From positions 1-36,171 of IMG/VR virus record IMGVR_UViG_3300046002_010164: a stretch of 36,171 bases of DNA; one strand, given 5' to 3'. The DNA is from a virus. The notes below the pieces were generated by a model that made no database searches, was not told the origin of the DNA, and worked only from the letters and a program-made list of their open reading frames with translations. The first letter of the stretch is position 1. Each line of letters opens with the position of its first letter. This document shows, piece after piece, positions 8,706 to 17,922 of the stretch. Both the position numbers and the translations under genes were made by a program.

Positions 8706-9942
8706 TTTCATCACTCCCTAAGCTTTTGAGTTCAGAACGCAAAGCATCAACCACTCGCTCAGCGCGTTGGACCATGACGTTGATGTTCGGCGTATTGCTA
8801 CGTAAAGCAGACAAGCCGACCTCCAGCATCTCCGTACTTTCATTCAATCGACGCACCAAACGACCACGCAACGATTCAATCTCGTGGCTCAAATGCATTG
8901 TTTCTGCAGCATGGCGTGTTGTCAGTTCGGTCAGGGCTTGGGTACTCTGCTCACGCGAATTGATCAACTGAGCATCACGATCTACAAGATCACTGCGCAA
9001 CTGAGTAATTTCAGCATTTAGTGCTTCGACTTGGACGCGAGTCGATTCCAGTTCCCTGACTGAATGGGCTTGAGCGTTGCGTGCATCCATCATTTGCTGA
9101 CGCCACCGCTGGCCAAGCCATCCAAGCACAGCAGAGTCGTCCAGGCTCGTCAATGCCCGAATCTTGTCGGCATCGGTTTCCAGTGTTCGCCCAGACTCCT
9201 GCCATGACACCTGCATCAACAGGCCAGCCAACTCCTCTAAATTCAAACTTCGGTGGCAATAAAACCATGTCACCAAAAGATTGACCGCGTTGCGTCGTCC
9301 CGCGTGGACTTCAGCAGGCTTGAAAGCGACCTCCTTGTCGTCTTCGGCTTTTTTCGGGACCGGCTGCCACGTTGACAGCATTGTTAGGGCCTCAAATGGG
9401 GACGGTGCGTCAGGTAGGTGACGCACTGTCGCTTGCAAACTCTCTGAAGAGAATGCTGGGTGCTTCAACATCACACCCATCACGAACGATGTGAACGCCT
9501 CTCTCAAGGCCGGAAAACCGACCACTTCACGACTGATAAGCAAAAGTTCACGCGGAACAGCCAACCATTCATCTGCTTGTGCTATGCCCAATAAACGCAA
9601 AACAGCTTCGTCATTGAGCCGAGGATTTTCAGCGATCTGACGCTCTACCTTTGATGACAGCGAGACACGCTGCCCCTTACGTGAATAGACATAAGAGATG
9701 AACTGTTCAAGCGTCTCAATTTCAGGCTTCGACTTCTTCGGGGTGGACTTCTTCTCATCAGGACTGCCAATCTCCTCCTGCTGGACCATCACAACGGGTG
9801 CAGACTCAGCGTCTTGTGACACAACAGAATCGATTTCTGCTTCTGTACGTGGACCTTGCACCGGCATTGGTTCTGAAAGTCTGGTTTGCCCAGTCGTTAC
9901 ATTGGTTATTTGAACTTGTCGTTTTTCGTGGTGTTTGCTCAT
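8698..9942 (-). CDS. Coiled-coil protein of the BREX-embedded Hsp70 cassette
   Basis: 414 residues, family not recognised. Residues 1-75 are polar and probably disordered, including a Lys/Ser/Pro-rich run (SPDEKKSTPKKSKPEIETL). Residues about 80-285 are helical with several conserved-looking hydrophobic segments and tryptophans. Residues about 290-370 form a long coiled coil rich in heptads (ELESTRVQVEALNAEITQL, then HEIESLRGRLVRRL), and a final amphipathic helix closes the protein. There is no signal peptide or membrane segment, so it should be cytoplasmic. Its ATG overlaps the stop of the zinc-finger gene as ATGA, and its own stop lies within the start region of the Hsp70-like gene, so the three proteins are likely made together. 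It could be an oligomerising scaffold or a nucleotide-exchange/J-like partner of the Hsp70 protein, although no HPD motif of DnaJ is visible. Confidence 0.75.
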   Translation of the reverse strand: MSKHHEKRQVQITNVTTGQTRLSEPMPVQGPRTEAEIDSVVSQDAESAPVVMVQQEEIGSPDEKKSTPKKSKPEIETLEQFISYVYSRKGQRVSLSSKVERQIAENPRLNDEAVLRLLGIAQADEWLAVPRELLLISREVVGFPALREAFTSFVMGVMLKHPAFSSESLQATVRHLPDAPSPFEALTMLSTWQPVPKKAEDDKEVAFKPAEVHAGRRNAVNLLVTWFYCHRSLNLEELAGLLMQVSWQESGRTLETDADKIRALTSLDDSAVLGWLGQRWRQQMMDARNAQAHSVRELESTRVQVEALNAEITQLRSDLVDRDAQLINSREQSTQALTELTTRHAAETMHLSHEIESLRGRLVRRLNESTEMLEVGLSALRSNTPNINVMVQRAERVVDALRSELKSLGSDENA

Positions 9943-11051
9943 GATTTACCTAATTTTTCTAGCATGGCTTGAGCCCAAGCGCTGGCATCAGCCGTACTCG
10001 ACCACCTGCGTGCTATTTGACGTGCTTGGCGCATCGATTCTTGATCACCACACAGCATCAGGGCCTCTGTAGCCAACAAGGATCGCTTGAGATGGTCATA
10101 GCCACCGGGGAATCTTTTGTATCTGCTCACAATATCCTGAGCGTGCTCTTTCAGCTGGACTTGCCCCAAGCTCGCGTCCTTGAGTAAATACAAGGTGTCT
10201 TGATCCGTCAGTAAATTTTCAACCGGCCCCAAGGTAATTTGAACTTGTTCAAAATGCCATGGGTCACACAGCAACAAACCTTTGAAAATAGCAGCCGTAT
10301 GGCGCAAAGCCCCCTCAGGGGCCAAGACTTGAGCATCGCCAAAATGGTTGAAATGGAATGCCACCAACGCTCTGATGCTGTTTGATAGTGGCCGATCAAA
10401 CCCCGATAAAACGTCATTTGCCTGAAGAAACTTTTCCGTGTACTGATCAATTGGAATGCCCGAATCTGGCGCACGCTCTTTAGCCATGACACCGTAGAGG
10501 TATTGGCTAACGCCATGTGCATACATGCCTGCGCTCGTAAAGGATTTGCAATCTTGATTGAATCCTGCAATCGCATCGATACTGAGACTCCTATCTCGCG
10601 CCATGCGCAAGAATGCGGCCTCAACCCCCTTTAAGTCAGAGACATCTGCAACGCAAAAATCCAAAGCACAGCGAGTCATTGCTCCCGAAATACCCAGTTC
10701 AACTTCGACAAATTCCCTTCTCAAAGATGCCAGTCTTTTACCCAATTCAGCTGGGTCAATTGACAGCCCATTGAATCGACATACAAGCGCGTCCTCAACT
10801 GCAACATCTTTCGACTGAAGAGGCATCATCACCTTCAAAGGCAATTGGCCAACAGATTGGCCACGTACCATCAATGTGGGCTGCCTTAAGGGATGAGACT
10901 CAAACCGGTGACGTCTTAGAGACTCCAAATCACCGAAATGCTTATTGCATTGTTCGCAATAAAAGCGTTTGGGTGGCGAAGGCGTAAAGACGACATCGTC
11001 CAAGCCCACGGGCTCATGAAACTCTTCGTAGCCAGTGTGCCAAAACCCCAT
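9939..11051 (-). CDS. Protein with N-terminal C2H2 zinc finger, BREX-embedded cassette
   Basis: 370 residues from the ATG at 11051. The frame is open further upstream to 11147, but that part overlaps the end of pglX and reads as non-protein, and GGGAGAAG lies just before 11051. Residues about 30-55 hold a single classical C2H2 finger (FYCEQCNKHFGDLESL followed by the two His of RRHRFESH, spacing C-x2-C-x12-H-x4-H), which is uncommon in bacteria. The rest (about 60-370) is mainly helical with a repeat-like feel (FHFNHFGDAQVLAPEGALRH, LLATEALMLCGDQESMRQA) that might be TPR-like, but I cannot show periodicity. It starts 2 bases after the pglX stop and ends in an ATGA overlap with the coiled-coil gene. 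It could bind DNA or act as a protein adaptor; function is unknown. Confidence 0.75.
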   Translation of the reverse strand: MGFWHTGYEEFHEPVGLDDVVFTPSPPKRFYCEQCNKHFGDLESLRRHRFESHPLRQPTLMVRGQSVGQLPLKVMMPLQSKDVAVEDALVCRFNGLSIDPAELGKRLASLRREFVEVELGISGAMTRCALDFCVADVSDLKGVEAAFLRMARDRSLSIDAIAGFNQDCKSFTSAGMYAHGVSQYLYGVMAKERAPDSGIPIDQYTEKFLQANDVLSGFDRPLSNSIRALVAFHFNHFGDAQVLAPEGALRHTAAIFKGLLLCDPWHFEQVQITLGPVENLLTDQDTLYLLKDASLGQVQLKEHAQDIVSRYKRFPGGYDHLKRSLLATEALMLCGDQESMRQARQIARRWSSTADASAWAQAMLEKLGKS

Positions 11052-11053
11052 GC

Positions 11054-14000
11054 TCAGCTTCTCCCAGCCTTGATATGAGCTTCTTGCTTCTCCGCCAAAG
11101 ATAAATGATGATCGTTGATACGCTCCCCTTTGTGCACATTGAACCAAGGCGCACTCTCCACATCCTTACCCCGGTCTTTGTCCCAGGTGATATTGAGCTT
11201 GGGTTTTTTGTTATGGCGCAGGACTTCAGCGGCCATGAAGGGGCGAATGTTCATGCGAACGCCGTCGTTCAAGTCGGGGTTCCAGCCGATGGGTTGTTCT
11301 GCCAGAGGCTTCCAGCGCACGAAGATGTCGTAGGGCTTTTCACCCTCCAAGATCAGTTCCAAACGACGCTTGAGGTCGAGTGCTGCCGCCAGTCGGGTTG
11401 GGGCTCCATCCACACCATCGCGCACGCCACCTTCTTGCTGGCGAATCCATTCACCTAGGTAAGTGTGGATCAGGCGCTCCAGATTTTTAGTGTCGAGCTT
11501 GTGGTAGTTGACCAGCGCAGCAAAGCCGTCTTTCAGGCCGTCCCACACATGCCAGATGAAGGGCCGGTGGTGGAAGCGTTTGGCGTGCTGCTCGAAGAAC
11601 TTTTCGCGCAACCAGGTGTCCAACCCCTTGCCGGCCCAGTCGGCGTCAGTCAGCAGCTTATCGAGAACTGCGGGCTTCCAGCTGCCGGGCTGCATTGTTT
11701 CCCATGCAGCAATCAAGAGCTTGAGCAAGCGGTCATGTGCTGCAGGCTCGCCGCGCACCGAGGGAAGGCAGACAATGCCGTCGTCGTCGGTGTGCTCAGC
11801 CAGTTTGTCGCACTGAGCAATCAATGAGCGGGCTTCGTCGGACAACTCCATGGACGCATCGGTTTCGGCGGGCCATAGGTAACCTGCCAAGCGGGAGACT
11901 GCAACTTGCAAAGGATCAGTCGAGTGCTGAGGGTGGCCATGGAACAACCACTGTGATGGGTCATCGGAATATGGTTTGGGAAGTCCATTTGGCAATTGCT
12001 CGTTAGCTATTCGACACCAACGTTCCTCATCAAAAACAACCTTCGTAAGACTGCCGGGAACCACTTTTACCGATTGATTTAGGCGCCTAACTTCTTCGGC
12101 GTATTCACTTGAGTGGGTGTAGCACCACAGAGCAGGCAACAATTCAGAGCGCGTTGGAATTAAGGGTGAAACGGAGTCATCAAAAGGCTGCCCAGTGTAA
12201 AGGGTCACGTTTAAAGCACGCATCCTCTGAATTGCTATTCCTCGTTTCCCAACAACTGATTTTGGAGGGAAGTTGTGTGCAGTTGGGCTCTTGTGAAGCG
12301 CACCTGATTCCTGTTCCCAACGAATAAAGTCTGTTCGACCCGTGTAAAAGTCCTGTGCTATTGGTGCTTGTTGCATGAGCTCCCAAACAGTGCCTTTCGA
12401 GGCCACCTCCCAATGACGAATAACATAGCGATTGTCATCAGCTGTAACAAGTCCCTGCCAAGCTCTGGCTTTCACTTGTAGCAGACTAGAAGAATCTACC
12501 AATTCAAAAGCAACAATTGAGTCTGGATTTTTTGACTGACCCTTTTGACTCACACTAACCAATGCACCATCTCGTAGTAATGCCGCTTTCTCCAACGCCA
12601 CCTTGGGTGCACTCGCATCCACACCACGCAACTCGAAACCTTCCACAGCTGGTGCATTGGTCTGGGTCAGCAAAATGATGAATGCCCCTGCCGCCTGCGG
12701 ACTGTCGAACCCTCCCTCGCCCAAGCGTGCCAGCAAGTTCCACTGCACTCGCTTTAGCAACGATTCCCGCTGTTTCTTGTAACTACCCAAAAACAACCAG
12801 TTCTGCGGCATCACAATTTGCACTACGCCCGCACCTTTCTCCTGGCCCAACTCCAGACACCGCTCCAAGAACACATTGGCCAAGTCGTTCTTGGCGTCTG
12901 CGTAATGCGTTTCGCAGTATTCCTTCAAGTTGTCGTTTTGCTTCCCACGCGCCAAGTAAGGCACGTTGGTGATGACCAAGTGATATCGGTCATCCAACAA
13001 GCTTGCCGCATCGAGCAAGCCGAGAGCTGTCAACGCGTTGTTCCAAGTGGCAGAGGCATCTTCCAACAAGTCAGGTTGCTGCTCGGCTTTTAGTGCCTGC
13101 TGCAACAAGTCGGACAGCAATTTGTAATCGGCCGTGAACAAGTCACCACTTGATTTACTTGTATCGAGCAAGCTTCCCAATATGGGCGCTTGCGTGAATG
13201 CTTTGTGCAGTTGCCGCAAGCCATTCTTCAGGTCATCGGCATTCTCAACATGGTCTGGCACCAGTGCCGTCCACTCAGCGGACTTAGCACCCACCTTCAA
13301 ACCGCAGCAGGCGATGTTGGGTGCAGGCATGTCTGCTCGCACACCCAGCGGGTCACCGTTTTCATCTGAGAAGCGCCAGGCAGCCAAGGCCAAGGCAAAC
13401 ACCGCAATCTCCACGCAACGTGCATCTAGCTCAAGGCCGTGCAAGTTGTCTTGCAGCACCAGGTCCACCGCATCCATAGCGGTCAGGCCTTCGGCAGCCA
13501 TGCGCATGGGCACCAGCAGCAAGAAGGCCGCTACCAAGAAGTGACCCGAGCCGCAGCAAGGGTCCAACAGCTTGAATTTTTCTAAGGTGTCGGGCCAGCC
13601 TTCGAACTTGCCCGCAGCGGGCGTGCCGTCGTCCAAGGTGCGCAAATAGGTCAGCGGCACCGGGCAAGTTTGGCCGGGGTGGCGTGTGGTCCACCAGGCA
13701 CCCAGCGAGTTGTGCAACAAGAAGTCCACCATGTAGGGCTCGGTGAAGAGCTGAGTCACGGCAGGCAGCTCGTCTGCGCCGATCTTGACCTCGGAGGCGT
13801 TGACTTCGTCTTTGCGTTTGGCTTGCCAGAACTGGTACACCCAGCCCAAACTGTCACTGGCTTTGAAAACTTCTTCGGGCAAGGCGGCCAGCAGCGTTTC
13901 CAATTTGCGCTGGTGTTCAATGGCAAAGGCCATGTCAAAAACGGGGTGCTGTGGCTTGAACACTTGCGGGAGCATGCGAGCGGCCAGCTTGCCTGCCAAG

Positions 14001-14413
14001 TCCCAGCCACTTTTAGCACCCAGGTTGGTGGCTGGATCTTGCGCCATTTCTTCGCATTCAGCCAGGGTCACAGGCGCACCGGGCTCCCAGAGCAGTAAAC
14101 CGTTTTCTGCCAAGAAGCGGGCAAACAGCATGCGGTGCCAGTGTTCGTAAGCGGTTTCCCACACCAGGTGGCGAATGCTTTGGCTGTCGTCTGCCGCTTT
14201 GACATCGCCCAGGGCTCGGCCGTGCGCGCGCAAGCGACGGCGCAGGGCTTTTTGTGGGTCAGTCAAATAGTCAGGGGCTTTTCCCTCACCCACTGCCAAC
14301 TGAGCAAGGGCAGCGGTAGCGGCCACCTCAGCCACGTCGCGGGCGGCTTTGACGGTGTTTTCTAGCTGCGTGCGCAGGGGTTTCGGCAAGGGCTGATTGT
14401 TGAGAGAACTCAT
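11054..14413 (-). CDS. pglX: BREX adenine-specific DNA methyltransferase PglX
   Basis: 1119 residues, the usual length for PglX of type-1-like systems. It carries N6-adenine methyltransferase motif I (LDPCCGSGHF, about residue 286) and a motif IV that reads ITNVPYL (about 481) in place of the standard NPPY. The C-terminal 500 residues would be the target-recognition region (RGIAIQRMRAL, then a helical tail with the RLELILEGEKPYDIFVRWKPL region). PglX methylates the host at a non-palindromic site so that the BREX complex ignores it. It lies 27 bases after brxC and 2 bases before the zinc-finger gene. The ATG at 14411-14413 has only a weak purine-rich site upstream, so translation may depend on read-through from brxC. 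Confidence 0.92.
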   Translation of the reverse strand: MSSLNNQPLPKPLRTQLENTVKAARDVAEVAATAALAQLAVGEGKAPDYLTDPQKALRRRLRAHGRALGDVKAADDSQSIRHLVWETAYEHWHRMLFARFLAENGLLLWEPGAPVTLAECEEMAQDPATNLGAKSGWDLAGKLAARMLPQVFKPQHPVFDMAFAIEHQRKLETLLAALPEEVFKASDSLGWVYQFWQAKRKDEVNASEVKIGADELPAVTQLFTEPYMVDFLLHNSLGAWWTTRHPGQTCPVPLTYLRTLDDGTPAAGKFEGWPDTLEKFKLLDPCCGSGHFLVAAFLLLVPMRMAAEGLTAMDAVDLVLQDNLHGLELDARCVEIAVFALALAAWRFSDENGDPLGVRADMPAPNIACCGLKVGAKSAEWTALVPDHVENADDLKNGLRQLHKAFTQAPILGSLLDTSKSSGDLFTADYKLLSDLLQQALKAEQQPDLLEDASATWNNALTALGLLDAASLLDDRYHLVITNVPYLARGKQNDNLKEYCETHYADAKNDLANVFLERCLELGQEKGAGVVQIVMPQNWLFLGSYKKQRESLLKRVQWNLLARLGEGGFDSPQAAGAFIILLTQTNAPAVEGFELRGVDASAPKVALEKAALLRDGALVSVSQKGQSKNPDSIVAFELVDSSSLLQVKARAWQGLVTADDNRYVIRHWEVASKGTVWELMQQAPIAQDFYTGRTDFIRWEQESGALHKSPTAHNFPPKSVVGKRGIAIQRMRALNVTLYTGQPFDDSVSPLIPTRSELLPALWCYTHSSEYAEEVRRLNQSVKVVPGSLTKVVFDEERWCRIANEQLPNGLPKPYSDDPSQWLFHGHPQHSTDPLQVAVSRLAGYLWPAETDASMELSDEARSLIAQCDKLAEHTDDDGIVCLPSVRGEPAAHDRLLKLLIAAWETMQPGSWKPAVLDKLLTDADWAGKGLDTWLREKFFEQHAKRFHHRPFIWHVWDGLKDGFAALVNYHKLDTKNLERLIHTYLGEWIRQQEGGVRDGVDGAPTRLAAALDLKRRLELILEGEKPYDIFVRWKPLAEQPIGWNPDLNDGVRMNIRPFMAAEVLRHNKKPKLNITWDKDRGKDVESAPWFNVHKGERINDHHLSLAEKQEAHIKAGRS

Positions 14414-14440
14414 ACTAGGACTTGTCTTTCACGTTCTTGA

Positions 14441-17400
14441 TCACAGCGACACGGGGCCTTGTGTGAGCTTTTCGCTCAACAAAGCTCCGACCTGGGTCAA
14501 CCAGGCCTTGAGTTCAGCTTCGTCGTTGAGGGTGCGCTTGGGCAGATCAACCCGGATCACATTAGGCTTGAGCAATTGCACTGCTGCATGGCGTGCAGCC
14601 TCAAAACGGCTGGGCAGAGCCTGGGTTTTTGACACCCAGTGGTCCAGATCGCAGTCATCTAGGGCATCTTGCAGTTGTTCTGGCGTGCCGAGCTGCACAG
14701 CATCTGGCGCAGTCAGGTGATGCTTGTTGCTCAGGTCTTCGCGCTGGGTGTCGGTCAGCTTGTTCCACTCGACATCGGCAAAGAGTTGGCTTTGCTGCTG
14801 GGCATAGGCCTGGCCGAAGGCGTCGAGCTTAGCATTTAGGGCTTGGCGCAACAAGTCAACCGTTTTATCAAGTAGCGGGCGAACGGCGTCAGGATCAGCC
14901 AGAAGACTGCGCTGCGAATCGATGGCGTCCAGCTCGGCCTTCAGGTAGGCATAAGGTCCCAGGGTTTGCGCGTGACGCAGCAATTCCTTGAGCTGACTCC
15001 AAACGGGCAGGCGCTTGGCAATGGCTTCTGCGGTTTGTCCCCATTCTTTGGAAAGAGTCAGCAACTCGTCGTATCGATTGAACAGTTCCAACAGCTGTGC
15101 GTTGCCAGACTGGGATTCAATGGCCTCAACAACGGTGAGCTTGGGTGACTCAGGTGCAGGAGCATTCCCCCCTGCTTTACTGGCCTGGTCACGCAGTTTG
15201 GCCAGCAGAGCAGGCACTTTGGCCTGTTCTTCTTTGGGTTGGCAGGGCACGCCAACTTGGCTGAAAAGCTGCCTGATTTTGATGAGCTGCGGCGGTGTAA
15301 TGGTGATGGATTCGCGCTGAAAACTGGCCTGGGTTAGGCGAGCACGATCCAAGCTTTTCACATCCACGGCCTTGCTCGTGGCATCAGTCGCTTTGATGTG
15401 GCCAGCGGCCAGCAAAGCATAGAGCGCACCGTCGATGGCATCACGGGGCCAGCCATAAGGAGGGCTTTCAAACTGCTCCCGTATGTCTGAGCCTTTTTTG
15501 TTCAGCCCAATGAAGGCCAGCAGCTTTTGGCACACGGGGTGTTTGTCTGCCTCTTGGTTGTGGCCTACCGCCTTCATGGCCTCCAGGTTGCCCTTACGGG
15601 CTTCGTCCAGAACTTTGCTCCACTGGTCGTGGTCAGCGGCGTCAAACTGGTTGTACAAACGAATCACAGACGACTTGGCTGCACGGTTGATGCGATCGGC
15701 CAGGTCTTGGCCGTCAGTGGCTTCTTGACCACCCGCCATGAACAAGCGCGCACCCACCATCAATTTGTCGAGCAGGTCAGCCAATTCTTTCTCGGCGTTG
15801 CGCTGACGGCTTTCCATGGAGCGCTGGGCGTCACGCCCCTCTTCGGTCGATGGACTGCCCTTCTTTTGCAATGTGTTGCGAGCAGCTTCCAGAGCAACAA
15901 TGGCGTTGGTCAACCCTGTTTTGTTTTCCGCTGGCAAAAAGGCGAACAGGGTGGGGTTGTCCGCGCCCTTGGCTTTGGCCTCTGCAATCAATGAGCGCTC
16001 TTCGGTTTGCCAGCCGTCTTGCACCCACAGGAAAAGGTTTTTGTCATTGTCACGCGGCAGGGTTTCGTCGTAGCTGGGCGTGAGCTTGCGCTCAACGTTG
16101 TCTTTGCCCTGCGTAACACGGACTTTTCTCAGGACTTCGCCATAACGGGCTTTCAGCAGTTCTGTCCGCTTTTGCTCTACACGCTGGGGCGAAGACTTGA
16201 AGTCAGCCTCTTGGGCTCGGTATTCGTCGTACCAAGCGCTGGATTCACGGGTTTGCAAGCGGTATTCGGTGCCCGTACCACCCGCCAAAGCCATGACCAG
16301 GCGGTCTTTGTTTTGCAGCTGGTCTAACAAGGTGGGCAGATTTTTTCTGAGTTCTGCGGAGCCAGCGGAAAGATCGGTCACCAACAAGTCGGCCAACACG
16401 TCTTCCGTGGCTTTGAGCCCCAAGTCCACTGCCGCATCTGCTGGCAGTTTGTTGATGAGGTAAATCAACTTGAGCAGTTTTGCTTTGAGTTGACTGTCTG
16501 CATCGCCCGCTGCGAATTTTTGAACGTTTTCAAAAACCTCTTTGGGCAACTGGGCGGTCGATACCAAGTTGGGGGCAATTTGATCGTACAAAAAGTCACC
16601 AGAAACCACATGACCCAAAGGCTCATTCGCGGTGGCCAAAACAGCCTCATGCACCACACGCAATTGGCTGCGCAACTGAGACACGGTACCCGTGGTGTCG
16701 ATGGTGCGCAGGACACGCTCCCAAAAACGACGGCGGACTGGCAGCAGCGGGTAATCCGACGTCATCTGTGACTCGTCTTCGGTCACATGTTCCAACTTGG
16801 TGCCCCGCAAATGGCGAGAAATCTCGCCAAGGTTAGCTCGCCAAATGGTCTCGATCTGAGGTTTTGCTGATGGCTTCTTCGCCAGGATGATTTGGCGGGT
16901 AACGTTCTCCACGTCCCAGTCGCCCAACATGACTTGCACTGGAAAGCGGCCCATGAGTCGCTGCAAATTAGGCATACCAGAAAGGGCCGATTGGCCCGTG
17001 CCCACAAACAACAACTGTCCGTTGAACTTCTTGGAAAGTGTCTCGGTCACTTCTTGGATTTGGAAAGCTTTTTCCGCGTCAGTGCCGATGTATTGCTGCA
17101 CCTCGTCCAAAACCACCAAGGTCAAGGGGAACTTGCCGTTATTCAACAAAGTGGCCTCAATGGCTGCGACCATTTGTTCGCTGGTGATGTCGGTGACCTG
17201 CGGAAATTGCGCTTTCAATAACTGCCGTACTTCCGCTTCGGAAGAGCCAAGACCTGGTTGGACCTTCAATAGCGCTTTGGCCAAGTGTCCTACATACATG
17301 TGAGGAAGTTCTTGCTCCAGGGTTTTACCTACTGTTTTCAGCTCTGCTTGTAATTTTTCGACCAGATGTTCTGTTTGCAACCAGAGCACAAACTGCGCTT

Positions 17401-17899
17401 GGTTGTATTGCCCAGGCAAACCTTTGGATTTGTAGATGATGCTCAGCAATGCCAAGCGCACTTTGTCGCCCGCACCTGCACCCAACTTGCCCGCAGCTGC
17501 ATGTAACCCACCCAGGCGCTTGCCCTGTGTCGTGAGTTCTTTCAGGTGTTCAATAACGCCGTCTGGCAATTTGGCAATGCTTCTGGCGGCTGCGCCATCC
17601 GCAAACGTGTAATCGGTCCACAAAGTTCGTAGCATTTTGGCCAAATGGGATTTACCGCTGCCGTAAAAGCCAGAGACCCAAACGCCGGGTTGCTCAGTCT
17701 TGGAGCTCAAGTTCATCAAGAACTTGTCCAAGATGGTCTCAATGCCTTTTTCGTACTGACCGTCACACACGAAGGTTTCAAGTTCATAGCGCAGAATCGA
17801 CTGAGCCGACTCGGAATGGTCCTCGGATACTTCAGCCACCCCGTTGTTCACCAAGCGGTTGTCTTGCGGTGCTTTGTTGTAAATGTCCCTGTTGATCAT
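14441..17899 (-). CDS. brxC: BREX large P-loop ATPase BrxC
   Basis: 1152 residues from the ATG at 17899. ATG at 17905 and TTG at 17926 are also in frame, but an AAAAGAG element is best spaced for 17899 and the protein then begins MINRDIYNK, as BrxC proteins commonly do. Walker A (SGFYGSGKSHLAKM) lies near residue 78 and Walker B (LVVLDEVQQY) near 263. A long C-terminal helical portion with possible coiled coils follows (around ESRQRNAEKELADLLDKL). BrxC is a core protein in all BREX types and is needed for both methylation and restriction. It directly follows brxB. Confidence 0.92.
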   Translation of the reverse strand: MINRDIYNKAPQDNRLVNNGVAEVSEDHSESAQSILRYELETFVCDGQYEKGIETILDKFLMNLSSKTEQPGVWVSGFYGSGKSHLAKMLRTLWTDYTFADGAAARSIAKLPDGVIEHLKELTTQGKRLGGLHAAAGKLGAGAGDKVRLALLSIIYKSKGLPGQYNQAQFVLWLQTEHLVEKLQAELKTVGKTLEQELPHMYVGHLAKALLKVQPGLGSSEAEVRQLLKAQFPQVTDITSEQMVAAIEATLLNNGKFPLTLVVLDEVQQYIGTDAEKAFQIQEVTETLSKKFNGQLLFVGTGQSALSGMPNLQRLMGRFPVQVMLGDWDVENVTRQIILAKKPSAKPQIETIWRANLGEISRHLRGTKLEHVTEDESQMTSDYPLLPVRRRFWERVLRTIDTTGTVSQLRSQLRVVHEAVLATANEPLGHVVSGDFLYDQIAPNLVSTAQLPKEVFENVQKFAAGDADSQLKAKLLKLIYLINKLPADAAVDLGLKATEDVLADLLVTDLSAGSAELRKNLPTLLDQLQNKDRLVMALAGGTGTEYRLQTRESSAWYDEYRAQEADFKSSPQRVEQKRTELLKARYGEVLRKVRVTQGKDNVERKLTPSYDETLPRDNDKNLFLWVQDGWQTEERSLIAEAKAKGADNPTLFAFLPAENKTGLTNAIVALEAARNTLQKKGSPSTEEGRDAQRSMESRQRNAEKELADLLDKLMVGARLFMAGGQEATDGQDLADRINRAAKSSVIRLYNQFDAADHDQWSKVLDEARKGNLEAMKAVGHNQEADKHPVCQKLLAFIGLNKKGSDIREQFESPPYGWPRDAIDGALYALLAAGHIKATDATSKAVDVKSLDRARLTQASFQRESITITPPQLIKIRQLFSQVGVPCQPKEEQAKVPALLAKLRDQASKAGGNAPAPESPKLTVVEAIESQSGNAQLLELFNRYDELLTLSKEWGQTAEAIAKRLPVWSQLKELLRHAQTLGPYAYLKAELDAIDSQRSLLADPDAVRPLLDKTVDLLRQALNAKLDAFGQAYAQQQSQLFADVEWNKLTDTQREDLSNKHHLTAPDAVQLGTPEQLQDALDDCDLDHWVSKTQALPSRFEAARHAAVQLLKPNVIRVDLPKRTLNDEAELKAWLTQVGALLSEKLTQGPVSL

Positions 17900-17922
17900 G
17901 GTCATTGCTCTTTTGGTTTTGT

